From Vavraia culicis subsp. floridensis (Eukaryota; Microsporidia; Pleistophoridae): a DNA stretch of 21,727 bases. Where the stretch lies: NCBI RefSeq assembly GCF_000192795.1, contig NW_007360673.1, positions 1-21,727 of the forward strand. Direction: 5' to 3'. The position numbers were made by a program, and so were the translations under genes. Shown piece by piece: positions 1 to 8,674 of this stretch. Each line of letters begins with the position of its first letter. The first letter of the stretch is position 1. The notes beneath the pieces are model-generated. The model had not been told where the DNA came from. It saw nothing but the letters and a program-made list of their open reading frames with translations, and did no database searches.

Positions 1-950
1 CTGCTAGAGACAGGTTCTGTAGGGCACAGCGTACTGAGCCTAAAACCGGAGAAAGGTGTGCAAGAATTCTATCAGCAAATTTTGGGCATAAAGTAAGTTA
101 CGGGTGGTATCGAAAGCATGTGTTCAAGCATCAAGTCGGCATATGCATCGCTTGTACCGAATCCTGCTATGGTGATAAATGCTGAAGCCGTCAAATCTCA
201 ACAGCAAAACGGTATTTTTGTGAAAATCGAATCAAGACCAGTGAAAAACTAGAACAGTCTTACATTCTTTACCTAAGAGGTTTGAACAGTTTATCCTCGC
301 TGTCCTCAAAGTATCTCCTCCCTAAGTTCCTCCCCGAATGATGTGCGTAATCGATCTCGTGTCTTCCATCAACAAAAACTGCTCCAATTAAATTAACAAA
401 GATTAACATGCATTTGAAGGACACGCTCTTCTCATACCGAACGTGAAACGATGCGTTGATTTGATCGATGATCGTGTTTGATGGGTCGGTCCTTCGCAGT
501 TGGCATGAACCAGCACGTGTTGCACGCAAAAATTTCTGCGGTACTTTGTTCGCGCAATACTCTCCTTCTACACGTGCATGGTTCAATACCGCACATGAAC
601 ATCTTGTGAATCATTTTCTGCCAATTAGTTTGTTGAGGGACGGCTTCGTGTCTTGACAGTCAGGAACCTTCGGTTGGGCAGTCTCCCTTTAGCCGCGTCA
701 TTCCTTGGCTGCTGTACCTTCAAAACACTTCTTGATGTTGTTAATGGGGATGTGAGCTTAGTTGTCTAAAACAGCGATCAGCGAAAATATCTCAGATAAA
801 AATTGTGCACGGTGATTGCTGCTACGGCACGACCGGGCCAGAGTGAAGAGATGGAAAACACGGAATAAACAGGGAAGCACAGCCATGCCGCTGCAGTATT
901 TATAAAAAATGTTATAACATATTTATATCCATCGATTAAGCGCCATCCCG
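1..950. other. Gene-free left flank, coding-like base composition
   Basis: No intact gene is recognisable. The stretch is visibly less AT-rich than most other intergenic DNA here and carries several medium open frames on both strands, none with a family I recognise. In the forward frame starting at base 1, the reading is open to a TAA at 94-96 and then again to a TAG at 250-252, so the left edge could hold the broken end of a gene. About 50 bases upstream of the TFIIF alpha stop the DNA turns AT-rich. A decayed gene or old mobile element is possible, but neither is demonstrated. Confidence 0.3.
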
Positions 951-1799
951 TTACTTAAGCTTGAGCTTGTACACTTTCTCGCCATCAATCACCTCCTTCT
1001 TGTACTCGCATCTCTCTTTGATAAATCGCTGCACTAATTTCTTCGTGTACTCGTCAATCTTGAACTTTACCTTTATCCGTGACAGCAGCTCTTTGATGCT
1101 CATCTCATCGTTCATTATCATTTGTACCAGGTCGCCCTCGCTCAGCTTCATCATTTCCTTCTTTTCCTCCTTCGGTCCTTTCTCATTTTGCTCCTCGCTT
1201 TCCTCCAGGCTCCTCATAAACTTTTTGAGCTCTTTTCCGCTTGTGCTCAGCTGCTTCTTCTCTTCATAGTCCGCAACGTGTGCCTCTTCCCCATCATCGT
1301 CATCAAACACCTCGTCATAGTCAATCTCCTCCACTTCCTCCTCCTTCTTCTTGTGCATCATCCATCTGTCGTCATCCTTGCCGATTTTGCTCTCTGCCTC
1401 TTCAAGCGTCAAAGTGTCGTAGTTTATTTTCTGCGTGAACCTGTACCATTTTGACACCGGTATGACTTTGAACGCCTTCCCCGTGTTGATAAACACGAAG
1501 TAATTGTTCTGTGTGTTCTTGACGCTCTGCAGACGGCCCTTAAATCCTCTTCCCTCCGCGTCTTCTAGTACCAGTGGCTGTGACTCCTCCTCTGAAAGCC
1601 TTTTATACTCCTCGTCAACGTATTCGACAGCCTCGCTCTTTTTCTTTATGTTTCTGTACGATTCTGTTTCGGGCTGCTCTGCTTTCTCTTCCCGCTTCAG
1701 ATGCAGCGGCTCGTTCAGCTTTTTCAGATCGACCGGCACCAGGAGAAGCGAACGGGATGCAGAGTCGCTCTTTGTCAGCACCAACTTGTATTGTATCAT
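951..1799 (-). CDS. Transcription initiation factor IIF, alpha subunit (RAP74-like)
   Basis: Product of 282 residues. TFIIF binds RNA polymerase II and helps it enter the preinitiation complex in the nucleus. Two family regions are visible. Residues about 98-136 (NNYFVFINTGKAF, then VSKWYRFT, then YDTLTLEEAE) match the end of the RAP74 dimerisation domain, whose hallmark is W-Y-x-F followed by TLTxEEAE. Residues about 219-282 (SEGDLVQMIMNDEMSIKELL to the VYKLKLK end) fit the C-terminal winged helix that contacts the FCP1 phosphatase in other eukaryotes. Between them lies a charged acidic/basic linker (about 150-215). The protein is far shorter than human RAP74 (517 residues), as expected for a reduced genome. 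I chose the ATG at 1799 because it directly follows a CCCC run; an in-frame upstream start (1907) would add 36 residues that do not resemble the family. Divergent from Spc25. Confidence 0.85.
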   Translation of the reverse strand: MIQYKLVLTKSDSASRSLLLVPVDLKKLNEPLHLKREEKAEQPETESYRNIKKKSEAVEYVDEEYKRLSEEESQPLVLEDAEGRGFKGRLQSVKNTQNNYFVFINTGKAFKVIPVSKWYRFTQKINYDTLTLEEAESKIGKDDDRWMMHKKKEEEVEEIDYDEVFDDDDGEEAHVADYEEKKQLSTSGKELKKFMRSLEESEEQNEKGPKEEKKEMMKLSEGDLVQMIMNDEMSIKELLSRIKVKFKIDEYTKKLVQRFIKERCEYKKEVIDGEKVYKLKLK

Positions 1800-1804
1800 A
1801 GGGG
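1800..1804 (-). promoter_or_regulatory. CCCC start-proximal motif of TFIIF alpha gene
   Basis: On the minus strand the sequence reads CCCCT immediately before the ATG at 1799. A CCC-like run just before the start codon is a known microsporidian signal, and it decides the start here. Confidence 0.6.
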
Positions 1805-1915
1805 TGTGGCGGTGCAATGCGTTTAAGAACAGACATACGGTGTGGCACTGTATGCTGTTGCACACCATTGGAGGACTCTGCACCCGTTCCCTTCTTACCT
1901 CTGCCATTTTTCGTG

Positions 1916-1918
1916 CCC
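1916..1918 (+). promoter_or_regulatory. CCC start-proximal motif of Spc25 gene
   Basis: GCCCTGCAAAATG: the CCC lies 6 bases before the ATG at 1925. It supports this start over an upstream in-frame one at 1817 that would overlap the divergent gene. Confidence 0.5.
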
Positions 1919-1924
1919 TGCAAA

Positions 1925-2638
1925 ATGACCAGCCGAGAGCTCACAAACCTGCATGAGATACAATCGATCACATCCGGGCTGCGAAAGAAATTCGCACACC
2001 TACTTTCAGAAAGTATGAGGAAGATAAAAGAGGTTAAATACACAAGAAAAGAGCAGAAGGAGCGCCTCAACCACGATGTACACACGATACGGACAGAAAT
2101 AAAAAAAAATGAGGAGGAAATAAAACATCTTCGGAACAGCCTGGAGAAGCTAGAGCGCACGCTGGACAGGGAAAGGAATGAGCTATCCGATGCGCAGCGC
2201 GAAAATGACAGCCTGTACAAACAGGTGGCGGAACACGAGGAGAACAAAAAGAATCTTGCGCGGCTTACCAGTGAGATAGAGAGACGAGTGCTGGGGTTGC
2301 GGGCACAGAGAACAAATGAGATGCGCAGCACCGAAACGAACGAGAAGCGGCTCGAATCGGGAGCCAGCCAGTACAGAAAGGCACTGGGAATAAACATCAC
2401 ACAGATATGCGATAACATGCTCAAGATTGAGTTTTTCAATTTCGATGAGACCGATTTGGGCGGGTACATTGTTATGGATTTTAAGGACGACACGGAGAGC
2501 GTGACCGAAGTCTGGCCGTGTGTTGTGTCTCTGGAGAAGATTAACCTAGTGCTGAACATCTCCGATGATTTTTATGACTTTCTCAAGAGAGTCAGGGGCA
2601 TCTTTCACGATAGCATCAAGGAGGATGTCTGTAAGTAA
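1925..2638 (+). CDS. SPC25: Kinetochore protein Spc25 (Ndc80 complex subunit)
   Basis: Product of 237 residues. Spc25 pairs with Spc24 to form the inner end of the Ndc80 complex, linking the kinetochore to spindle microtubules during chromosome segregation. Residues about 10-145 are a long charged helix with heptad character (for example EIKKNEEEIKHLRNSLEKLE), the expected coiled coil. Residues about 148-232 fit the globular C-terminal RWD-like domain: it opens with YRKALGINI, continues with MLKIEFFNFDE, and ends in DDFYDFLKRVRGIF, matching the family pattern of an LGL start and an F-x-x-FL-x-x-(V/I)R end. Length is close to fungal and animal Spc25 (about 220-230). The ORF can be extended upstream by 36 codons to 1817, but the CCC motif and the conserved-looking start favour 1925. 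It converges with the RhoGAP gene across a 1.3-kb gap. Confidence 0.85.
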   Translation: MTSRELTNLHEIQSITSGLRKKFAHLLSESMRKIKEVKYTRKEQKERLNHDVHTIRTEIKKNEEEIKHLRNSLEKLERTLDRERNELSDAQRENDSLYKQVAEHEENKKNLARLTSEIERRVLGLRAQRTNEMRSTETNEKRLESGASQYRKALGINITQICDNMLKIEFFNFDETDLGGYIVMDFKDDTESVTEVWPCVVSLEKINLVLNISDDFYDFLKRVRGIFHDSIKEDVCK

Positions 2639-3943
2639 AAATCGGTTTATATCACACAGGCACAGTTTTTTGGCATTTCAACAGTATTCCTGCACATATC
2701 ACGTTGTTGCCGTGTCTGCGACGAGCGAAGAAGACTACCATTTTATAGTGCGAACCACAAAAGAACATTCATCTCAATGATCGTGGCCTGTCCACAACAC
2801 AAAAGACATTTGCGTTACTGACACAACACGAGTATGTGCAAAGAATTGGAAACACTCTGCCCATCAGGTGTTTTGACTGATACTTTCTGATTGACATCGG
2901 AATAGCCTACCATTTTGGTGCCCGTTGTACCGAAAAGCTACCGCCTACCATTCTCATAAGGATTATTTGTTATGGAGGCTTGCTTCCGTTCAATCTCAAG
3001 ATATGCCGGCAATCCAGGGCCGCTTATAAGTCAAGTCGTATAAAAACCTGCGGTAGTAAATGCTTCATACCCGCCATCTATGAGCTAATGCCTTTCACTT
3101 ACAGAAACGCTTCCTAATAATGCGTCTTTTGGAGTGACTACCTGAGCAACTTGGCCATTTCCGCAAACTCGTCAGTCAAAAGAAATTTGAGCCTAGAGTC
3201 GTTGTGAACGAAAGGTCTGTCCCACCGCTCGGCTGCTATGCTCTGTAATTGGCACGCTGACGCTGTGAACAAGTGGTTCTATGGAGTGAAATACCATTAG
3301 ACATTCAAGCGGAAAGACTAACACCACATCATAATTTTGGCCTGAGCCTGATAATTGGGAGGATCCATTTTTTGAGCTGGCAGGTTTGCTGCTAGATGAT
3401 GTTGCCTAATATGCCATTCAATCGAACACAGACTATAGATCGGCAGTTTTGTACGTGAACAAATTGCTTAATGACGGGTCTTTCCCGAAAATTGCGAGGG
3501 AATCATGCAATTTCTCGTTAAAGGTGGCGATACAAGGTAGCACAAATGAGCGAATACAAACATTAACCCGTAACAGCAGGTAATAGAGGAGAAATAGCAA
3601 GAAGCATGGGTTGAGTTCAGCAAAATTCTGATCGGTCTAAAAATTATAGGCTGAGTAGACCGTTGGCGTGTAGGGCTCTTCAAATGTACCATAATCGTAG
3701 AAAGCTTATTGTTCTACTAAAACATTGTGATTTAAGCATACTGTGACAAGGAGTGTTCTCAAACATCAGGTGACTTACGAAGTGAGAGATGTGCATATTA
3801 AAAATAAGCTAAGAAAAAAGAGGCAACAACACATAATATTTATCTATCTTGTTGGAGTATCGCCGCTTCCGATCGGTCTCGGTATTAAAATTTCGTATTT
3901 TCCTGTATTTATAGTACACTGTATTCGGATGACTCCCGATTGT
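2639..3943. other. Gene-free stretch between Spc25 and RhoGAP genes
   Basis: No intact gene. From about 2640 to 3700 the base composition is closer to coding DNA than to the AT-rich spacers, and short protein-like open frames appear on both strands. One, on the minus strand from 3278 to 3138, contains a WDRPF segment; another, on the plus strand ending near 3409, contains WEDPFF. Neither belongs to a family I can name, and the two strands are equally open in places, so no gene is called. A decayed gene or element is a possibility. Confidence 0.3.
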
Positions 3944-4918
3944 TTAGGAATCCTCCGTATTATCCTCTTCTTCTTCAATCTCATCTATGTCTGTCTCACC
4001 TTTGTGCACAACTTTAGCAACTACTCCAGAATCATAGTAGTCTGTCACGTATTGCCCATTTCTCTTCATTCTTTCCACACCTACCGAGAAAATAATTTTT
4101 CGGTTCTCAAATATAAATTCAGTTACCTTTATAAGATCATTGATGTCATCAAGGTTGACAGGTGTTCCTGGTTTCAAAAAAATTTTTGGCATGATCACCA
4201 CTGCAAAACCATGCAGGTCCATGTTATGAGTAGGTTTTTGATTGTAATTTGTTACTAAATGCCGCATAAGTGCGAAAAACTGGGTGATGCTGTCCAACAT
4301 ATTTCTGTTCGACTTGGGCATCATATACAGAATATACTTGAGAAGAACAACCTGTTCATACTTGTTCTCGAGCTTGGCAACCTTCAGAAGAACCTTCAAA
4401 TACAAGCGTGGGATGAGTGGCATTTCGTAGTTGTCAAAGAGGCGCTTGTAGGCCACGGTCAACGTGATGATGTCGAACGGCAGCAGCCTGTTTATGATCT
4501 CCAGCCTATACATTTGCCGTGTTTCGCTGTCATTAATGAGACAGAAACAGCGCTCGAGATCAGAAATGTTTGCCGATTTTCTGAAAAGCCCTGACTCATT
4601 CAGATTTTTTGTGAGAATAGCCTCCATGATGCAGTTGAATTCTATCGGCACCAGAACCTTTCTCTGGCCCAGTCGTATCCTTGTGTAAGAGAATTTCGTG
4701 TTGTAGCTGTAAAATTCGCCGTTGCATGCGAACATGTTCATTGAAACGAAGTTCTGTGCGCTGATCCGTATTTTGGTTAAAAACGGCACATGCTTTTGTA
4801 TTATCTCATGATTTTCATTTAGGAACTGTGCTTTGTATCTCTCGAACACCGGGGTGTCCATGTCATTGATGGACTCAATATATTCTACAAGATACTCCGT
4901 GATGTTTTCCTCGTTCAT
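3944..4918 (-). CDS. RhoGAP-domain protein (Rho-type GTPase-activating protein)
   Basis: Product of 324 residues. RhoGAP domains insert an arginine finger into Rho-type GTPases and speed GTP hydrolysis, switching off signals that control actin and cell polarity. The domain spans about residues 77-275. GLFRKSAN (110-117) is the arginine-finger motif, with R113 the expected catalytic residue. YKRLFDNYEMPLIP (157-170) is the K-x-(W/F/L)-x-R-x-L-P-x-PLIP helix. MMPKSNRNMLDSITQFFALM (199-218) is the LPxxNxxxLxxLxxFL helix. MDLHGFAVVIMPKIF (233-247) is the MxxxNLAVVFxPNL segment, but the usual Asn is replaced by Gly at 237. The N-terminal 75 residues and the acidic tail (310-324) show no domain; no PH, LIM or BAR domain is present. 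The ATG at 4918 follows CCGCACAAG, a weaker version of the CCC motif. Confidence 0.85.
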   Translation of the reverse strand: MNEENITEYLVEYIESINDMDTPVFERYKAQFLNENHEIIQKHVPFLTKIRISAQNFVSMNMFACNGEFYSYNTKFSYTRIRLGQRKVLVPIEFNCIMEAILTKNLNESGLFRKSANISDLERCFCLINDSETRQMYRLEIINRLLPFDIITLTVAYKRLFDNYEMPLIPRLYLKVLLKVAKLENKYEQVVLLKYILYMMPKSNRNMLDSITQFFALMRHLVTNYNQKPTHNMDLHGFAVVIMPKIFLKPGTPVNLDDINDLIKVTEFIFENRKIIFSVGVERMKRNGQYVTDYYDSGVVAKVVHKGETDIDEIEEEEDNTEDS

Positions 4919-7894
4919 CTTGTGCGGTTATTTTCATCAATTTATATTTATACCAAAGTGATAAATTAACAAGACAAATTTTTGAATTTAAAACTACTGA
5001 AATTAAAAAATTCTTCTGAGAATATGTTAAATTAATTTAGTTTAATAATCAGAATTTGTGAACAATTTATTAGCAAAGTTGCTAACAACCTACATATATG
5101 TAGAAAATTGTGTATATTTTAGCAGTACCTGTTCTCTTTGGTACCTTAGAAAGCTAGTTCAGAGAAAAAAACCGAAGTTGTGGGATAAAGGAGGTATAAA
5201 GCTAGTGGGTATGAGCGGCCATTGGTGAAAACCAGCTAGTTAAATTCTTATTAAAGGTATTTTTATTCGGAACTGTAATATTTTGGCGTTACTTTTTGCA
5301 ATAATACAAGAAACTATACATACAGGCAAAATCACTGTAATTATGATCTCAAAAAATGACATTTTAGCATCAGTCCGAAAAATCACTATTATCTCTGATA
5401 TAGCCACAACAAACATGTTTATATCCATAGTCACAAAGTAAGAACCAGCTTTCTGAGTTTACCAAACATTTCCCGTATCGGAGGTAAACCCAATCGTCGT
5501 GTCCAAAATGCAACTCACCGATGTTAAGGATATTTATCTATTCATATATTGAATTACACAATTCTGTTTTGAGCTAATCATAGTACATTGTAAAATGACT
5601 TATAATAGTAGTTATAGTGGCAAACCAGAACATTGTGTTTGTTTAGATGTTATTATATGAAGAGGTAAATAATCACACTTTTTCAAAATACGATAATAAC
5701 ACCACTATAGTGTTATGTATAGTGGCTTCGAACTTAATTTAGGTCGCAGTGGATAAAATAAATGACTCTAAAAATACCAATCAAATTTGTCGTAATACCA
5801 GATTTCGCATGCTATGACAATTTCGATAGTCCATACAGACACTAAATAGCCTCTCGTTACATATGGTCTCAACAAAAGCGTACTTAACAAGCACTGAAAA
5901 AATATCAGCTTGTATTTTGTAAGTTATCACAATATTACCAAAATACGGCACCATAAAGATCTTATTACAGCAAATAGTCCTATCATGTTATTAACACAAC
6001 CAAATTTGGAAAAATTATGTGGTATTCATAATTCCTATAATCCCTAAAAAGGAATTAATAAAGAAATGATAAATGAAAACATATAAACGAACAAAAAATG
6101 TATCAAAGCTATCTTTGTGGGACCAAATAACAGATTATGAAAGAAGAAATTCGCCAGCCGCATTAACATGGATAACGGGCGACTACTGAGACAATGATAG
6201 AATATTCTCCAAGGATATATCTGTGAGCAGAGTGCTTTCTATATTCATACTAGCAAGAAAACTTCATTATGGTAACCACTATCCGAGCAACTGAATTAAT
6301 CCATGAGACTTTATCCCATAATGCCGTAATCAAATTGTTGAAGAGCCACCCTGAATCAACCATAATGTACTAATAAATCATCGTAAAAACTTCCAAAACT
6401 ACTCAAAATATTCAAATAGTTAGCACTTCCACTATTTTTTTGAAGAGTATTGTTCCTGTTGTGAATGATAAGCCAAACTTATATATTTATACTTACAACT
6501 GATATGGTTTTATTCAAAATAGATGAATAAAACAAACATTATCTCATAACATGTCTTTTCAACAGATTTTGGCATAATTCGCCGCTTAGAAGTTTGTTAG
6601 CCCTAGGAAGCTTCTTGCTACCGTAGCCGTGAGGTTTTCAATTAATGGCAATATATTTCCATCTTTATTTCTCCTTGCAATGTGTTCATTTATCACTTCG
6701 TACTCGCAACTATTCCAATAAACTCCTTTTCTGAACCATTACGATTTTATACTCCTGTTTCAGGCGTAAAAGTGTGCTATCAATCGGGATTTCCTAGAGT
6801 CATATCAGATTCCATCTCTCAATGGCAAGAATTCCATGCTCCAACGGATGTTATTCTTCGTCAGCACCAGCGAATCAACACTTTTCATTTCTCAAACACA
6901 CTTTCTATAGGTGCATCTCGTTGTTATGGCGACCCGTGAGCATTTGCACAAATTCGTCTGCTTTGAAGGATCAAACCCAGAGCTGTTGTGAACATTCAAC
7001 TCAATCTCACTATCCGATAGACAGTCTCTACTATTGCTAGGAATACTCTTTCATATTACATTTTTTCTCTTATTTTCTCTACTCTAAAGTGAAAAGAAAA
7101 GCATTTTTATAATGCCGGTAAGAAAAGAACACATAGATCTGCAATATGTTCTTACATACTTTACAATCTTAACATCATCTACGCTAAATAAAGCTTGATT
7201 CAATGATTAAGCATGAAAGACTGTCAGCACGTGTTTTTTTACCAAATTTCGTTGTAAAATAAGCTGGTAAAAATACGAAGAGCTATTGATGAATGTAACA
7301 GACCTTTAATTCGAGTGGTGTACCAGAATAACAACTCTTACCATCTCAGTGATTCTTTATAATTATATGTACTCACACCTGACTAGTTGCCGGGAAAGCC
7401 ATTAAAGTTTCTTATTTTTTCGTATTTACTAAGATGTATGATAATGTGTGCTTTTGAGATATTGTTACTGAACAACATTAAGACATATATGTATCAAATG
7501 AGATAATCTTTGCTCCACATAACCAATAGCATTTTTGTGTTTTATTGATTTGCAATGAAAATATAAATTTGAGACTATTTTTGTATTAAACTTGAAACAA
7601 AAACACGGCGATCATACTCAGACTAAAGCATTAGCCCATAATGAGAATGAACTATATTTACATTGACCAACTCGTTTAGACTGATTTACCTTATTTCAGA
7701 GACATTTTAAACACATAGTATGATAAATTTTGCTATGAATTACCTCGTTCGTTGACCATTCAATTTCGTTTATAATCTATTACTGTTACGGATAATTGTG
7801 CAATAACTGTTTTAAATAGTAGTAGCTTGGTTGCCACGGCATAGAATTATACATAACGGATAATTACACACTTAGTTCATTTATTTAGACATGT
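4919..7894. other. Long AT-rich gene-free spacer
   Basis: Almost 3 kb with no credible gene. Most of it is strongly AT-rich with frequent stops in all frames. No tRNA-like cloverleaf, satellite array or long repeat was seen by eye. The segment around 6700-7040 is less AT-rich and is listed separately as a possible transposase relic. Confidence 0.5.
6700..7040 (-). pseudogene. Possible decayed ISXO2/Merlin-like transposase fragment
   Basis: On the minus strand, two different frames give pieces that resemble the N-terminal zinc ribbon of ISXO2/Merlin-type DDE transposases, which are common in microsporidia. One frame reads LGLILQSRRIC, like the GLIxxxRxC start. The next frame reads RCTYRKC followed by EMKSV, like the RC-x4-C knuckle and the charged S-x-R segment. 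Stops and at least one frame change separate the pieces, so any gene is dead. The match is short and judged by eye; chance similarity is quite possible. Confidence 0.25.
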
Positions 7895-8674
7895 TTAATG
7901 GGCGACTGCATTGTACGAAATCAAAGCCCCCTCTTCACCCGGTGTTACACCTGACTCGCTATCTGTGTACCTTACCGGTGCTGAACCCTGGATAAGCTGT
8001 CCGATTTCGCTGCTCTGCATTCCCACACATTGTTGCACATACCTACATAACTTACCCGCCAGGTTTACTTCCTCTGATGGACTGGGCGCGTACAAATGTT
8101 CGAGCCCAACCAACGAGTCAAGTATCGTATTTTTAATTAATTCGCGTGTTTCGTCCATTCCACGCCACAGTAAACCAGCCACTCGACCACATCTCAAGCT
8201 GTTGAAAATTGTTTTCAGCTCAGCTCGAGGAGGAATGTAATTGCATCCCCATATAAAAAGATGACATCCTATATTACCAGCAAATGATTCATTGAGGAAA
8301 TCAAATGCAGCCGAAGTTCTTTCAATTACCGGGCTGGTTTTTTCGCACGAAGGATCTACACTGATAGTTGCCATGAATTCATCTGTATTATAAGCATCTA
8401 GTTTTAAATGCAATTGCACCTTGTACTGCATCAAATGGTCGTTCATTTCATCGATAATTGTTCCAAAATAACCAGAAACTGCCTCCCTTTCAGTCTCATG
8501 TGCTACTATATTGGACAGTGCCACGGAATGTATTGCCCGTATTACACTTTCCTCTGCATGTATCTTCAAATCTATGCTGTAAGTTTTATTATCGCTGGTA
8601 CAGGGAATATCTGGGGCCATTATGTCTTGATAGGCAGCATAATTTGTCAAAAGATACAATAGTACATTAATCAT
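7895..8674 (-). CDS. Predicted secreted cysteine-containing protein, possible inactive metzincin-like fold
   Basis: Product of 259 residues; I do not recognise a firm family. The N-terminus (MINVLLYLLTNYAAYQ) looks like a short signal peptide, and the mature part has seven cysteines (25, 110, 137, 144, 162, 210, 216), suggesting disulfides and export. The order of elements loosely recalls adamalysin/reprolysin metalloproteases: a helix and strand at 70-95 (FGTIIDEMNDHL then VQLHLKLDAY), a CHLFIWGC strand at 137-144, and CGRVAGLLWRG at 162-172, where ADAMs have GLAYVG. The place where the zinc-binding HExxH would fall (about 184-196) reads ILDSLVGLEHLYA, so the catalytic site is absent. This assignment is inference. 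Start at 8674 is chosen for the signal peptide; unlike other genes here, no CCC run precedes it, only AT-rich DNA with a run of A. Confidence 0.6.
   Translation of the reverse strand: MINVLLYLLTNYAAYQDIMAPDIPCTSDNKTYSIDLKIHAEESVIRAIHSVALSNIVAHETEREAVSGYFGTIIDEMNDHLMQYKVQLHLKLDAYNTDEFMATISVDPSCEKTSPVIERTSAAFDFLNESFAGNIGCHLFIWGCNYIPPRAELKTIFNSLRCGRVAGLLWRGMDETRELIKNTILDSLVGLEHLYAPSPSEEVNLAGKLCRYVQQCVGMQSSEIGQLIQGSAPVRYTDSESGVTPGEEGALISYNAVAH

Larger units (their letters stand above)
1800..1924. promoter_or_regulatory. Shared divergent promoter region, TFIIF alpha / Spc25
   Basis: The 125 bases between the two start codons must hold both promoters. A C-run is present next to each ATG. No TATA box is obvious, and the segment is less AT-rich than other upstream regions in the window. 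Confidence 0.5.

Noticed and set aside
1504..1956. 150-codon plus-strand open frame rich in Ser and Phe
   Set aside because: Antisense shadow of the charged TFIIF alpha gene; Lys/Glu-rich coding DNA often gives Ser/Phe/Leu-rich antisense frames.
1615..2559. 314-codon minus-strand open frame
   Set aside because: Antisense to Spc25 and overlapping TFIIF alpha in another frame; composition (Ser, Arg, Phe rich) is typical of a shadow.
2632..2660. GTAAGT at the end of Spc25 followed by CACACAG, possible intron
   Set aside because: The GTAAGT arises from the final Cys-Lys-stop codons, and Spc25 already ends where the family does, so no further exon is needed.
2975..3000. Possible tRNA T-arm (GTTCAATCTC)
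   Set aside because: The flanking bases do not form a T-stem, and no acceptor or anticodon stem can be drawn around it.
3743..4258. 171-codon plus-strand open frame
   Set aside because: It mostly lies antisense to the RhoGAP gene, has no family resemblance, and its hydrophobic runs are the mirror of the real coding strand.
5695..5725. Palindrome CACTATAGTG with nearby TATAGTGG copies
   Set aside because: Short, AT-rich and isolated; expected by chance in a spacer this size, and not next to any gene.
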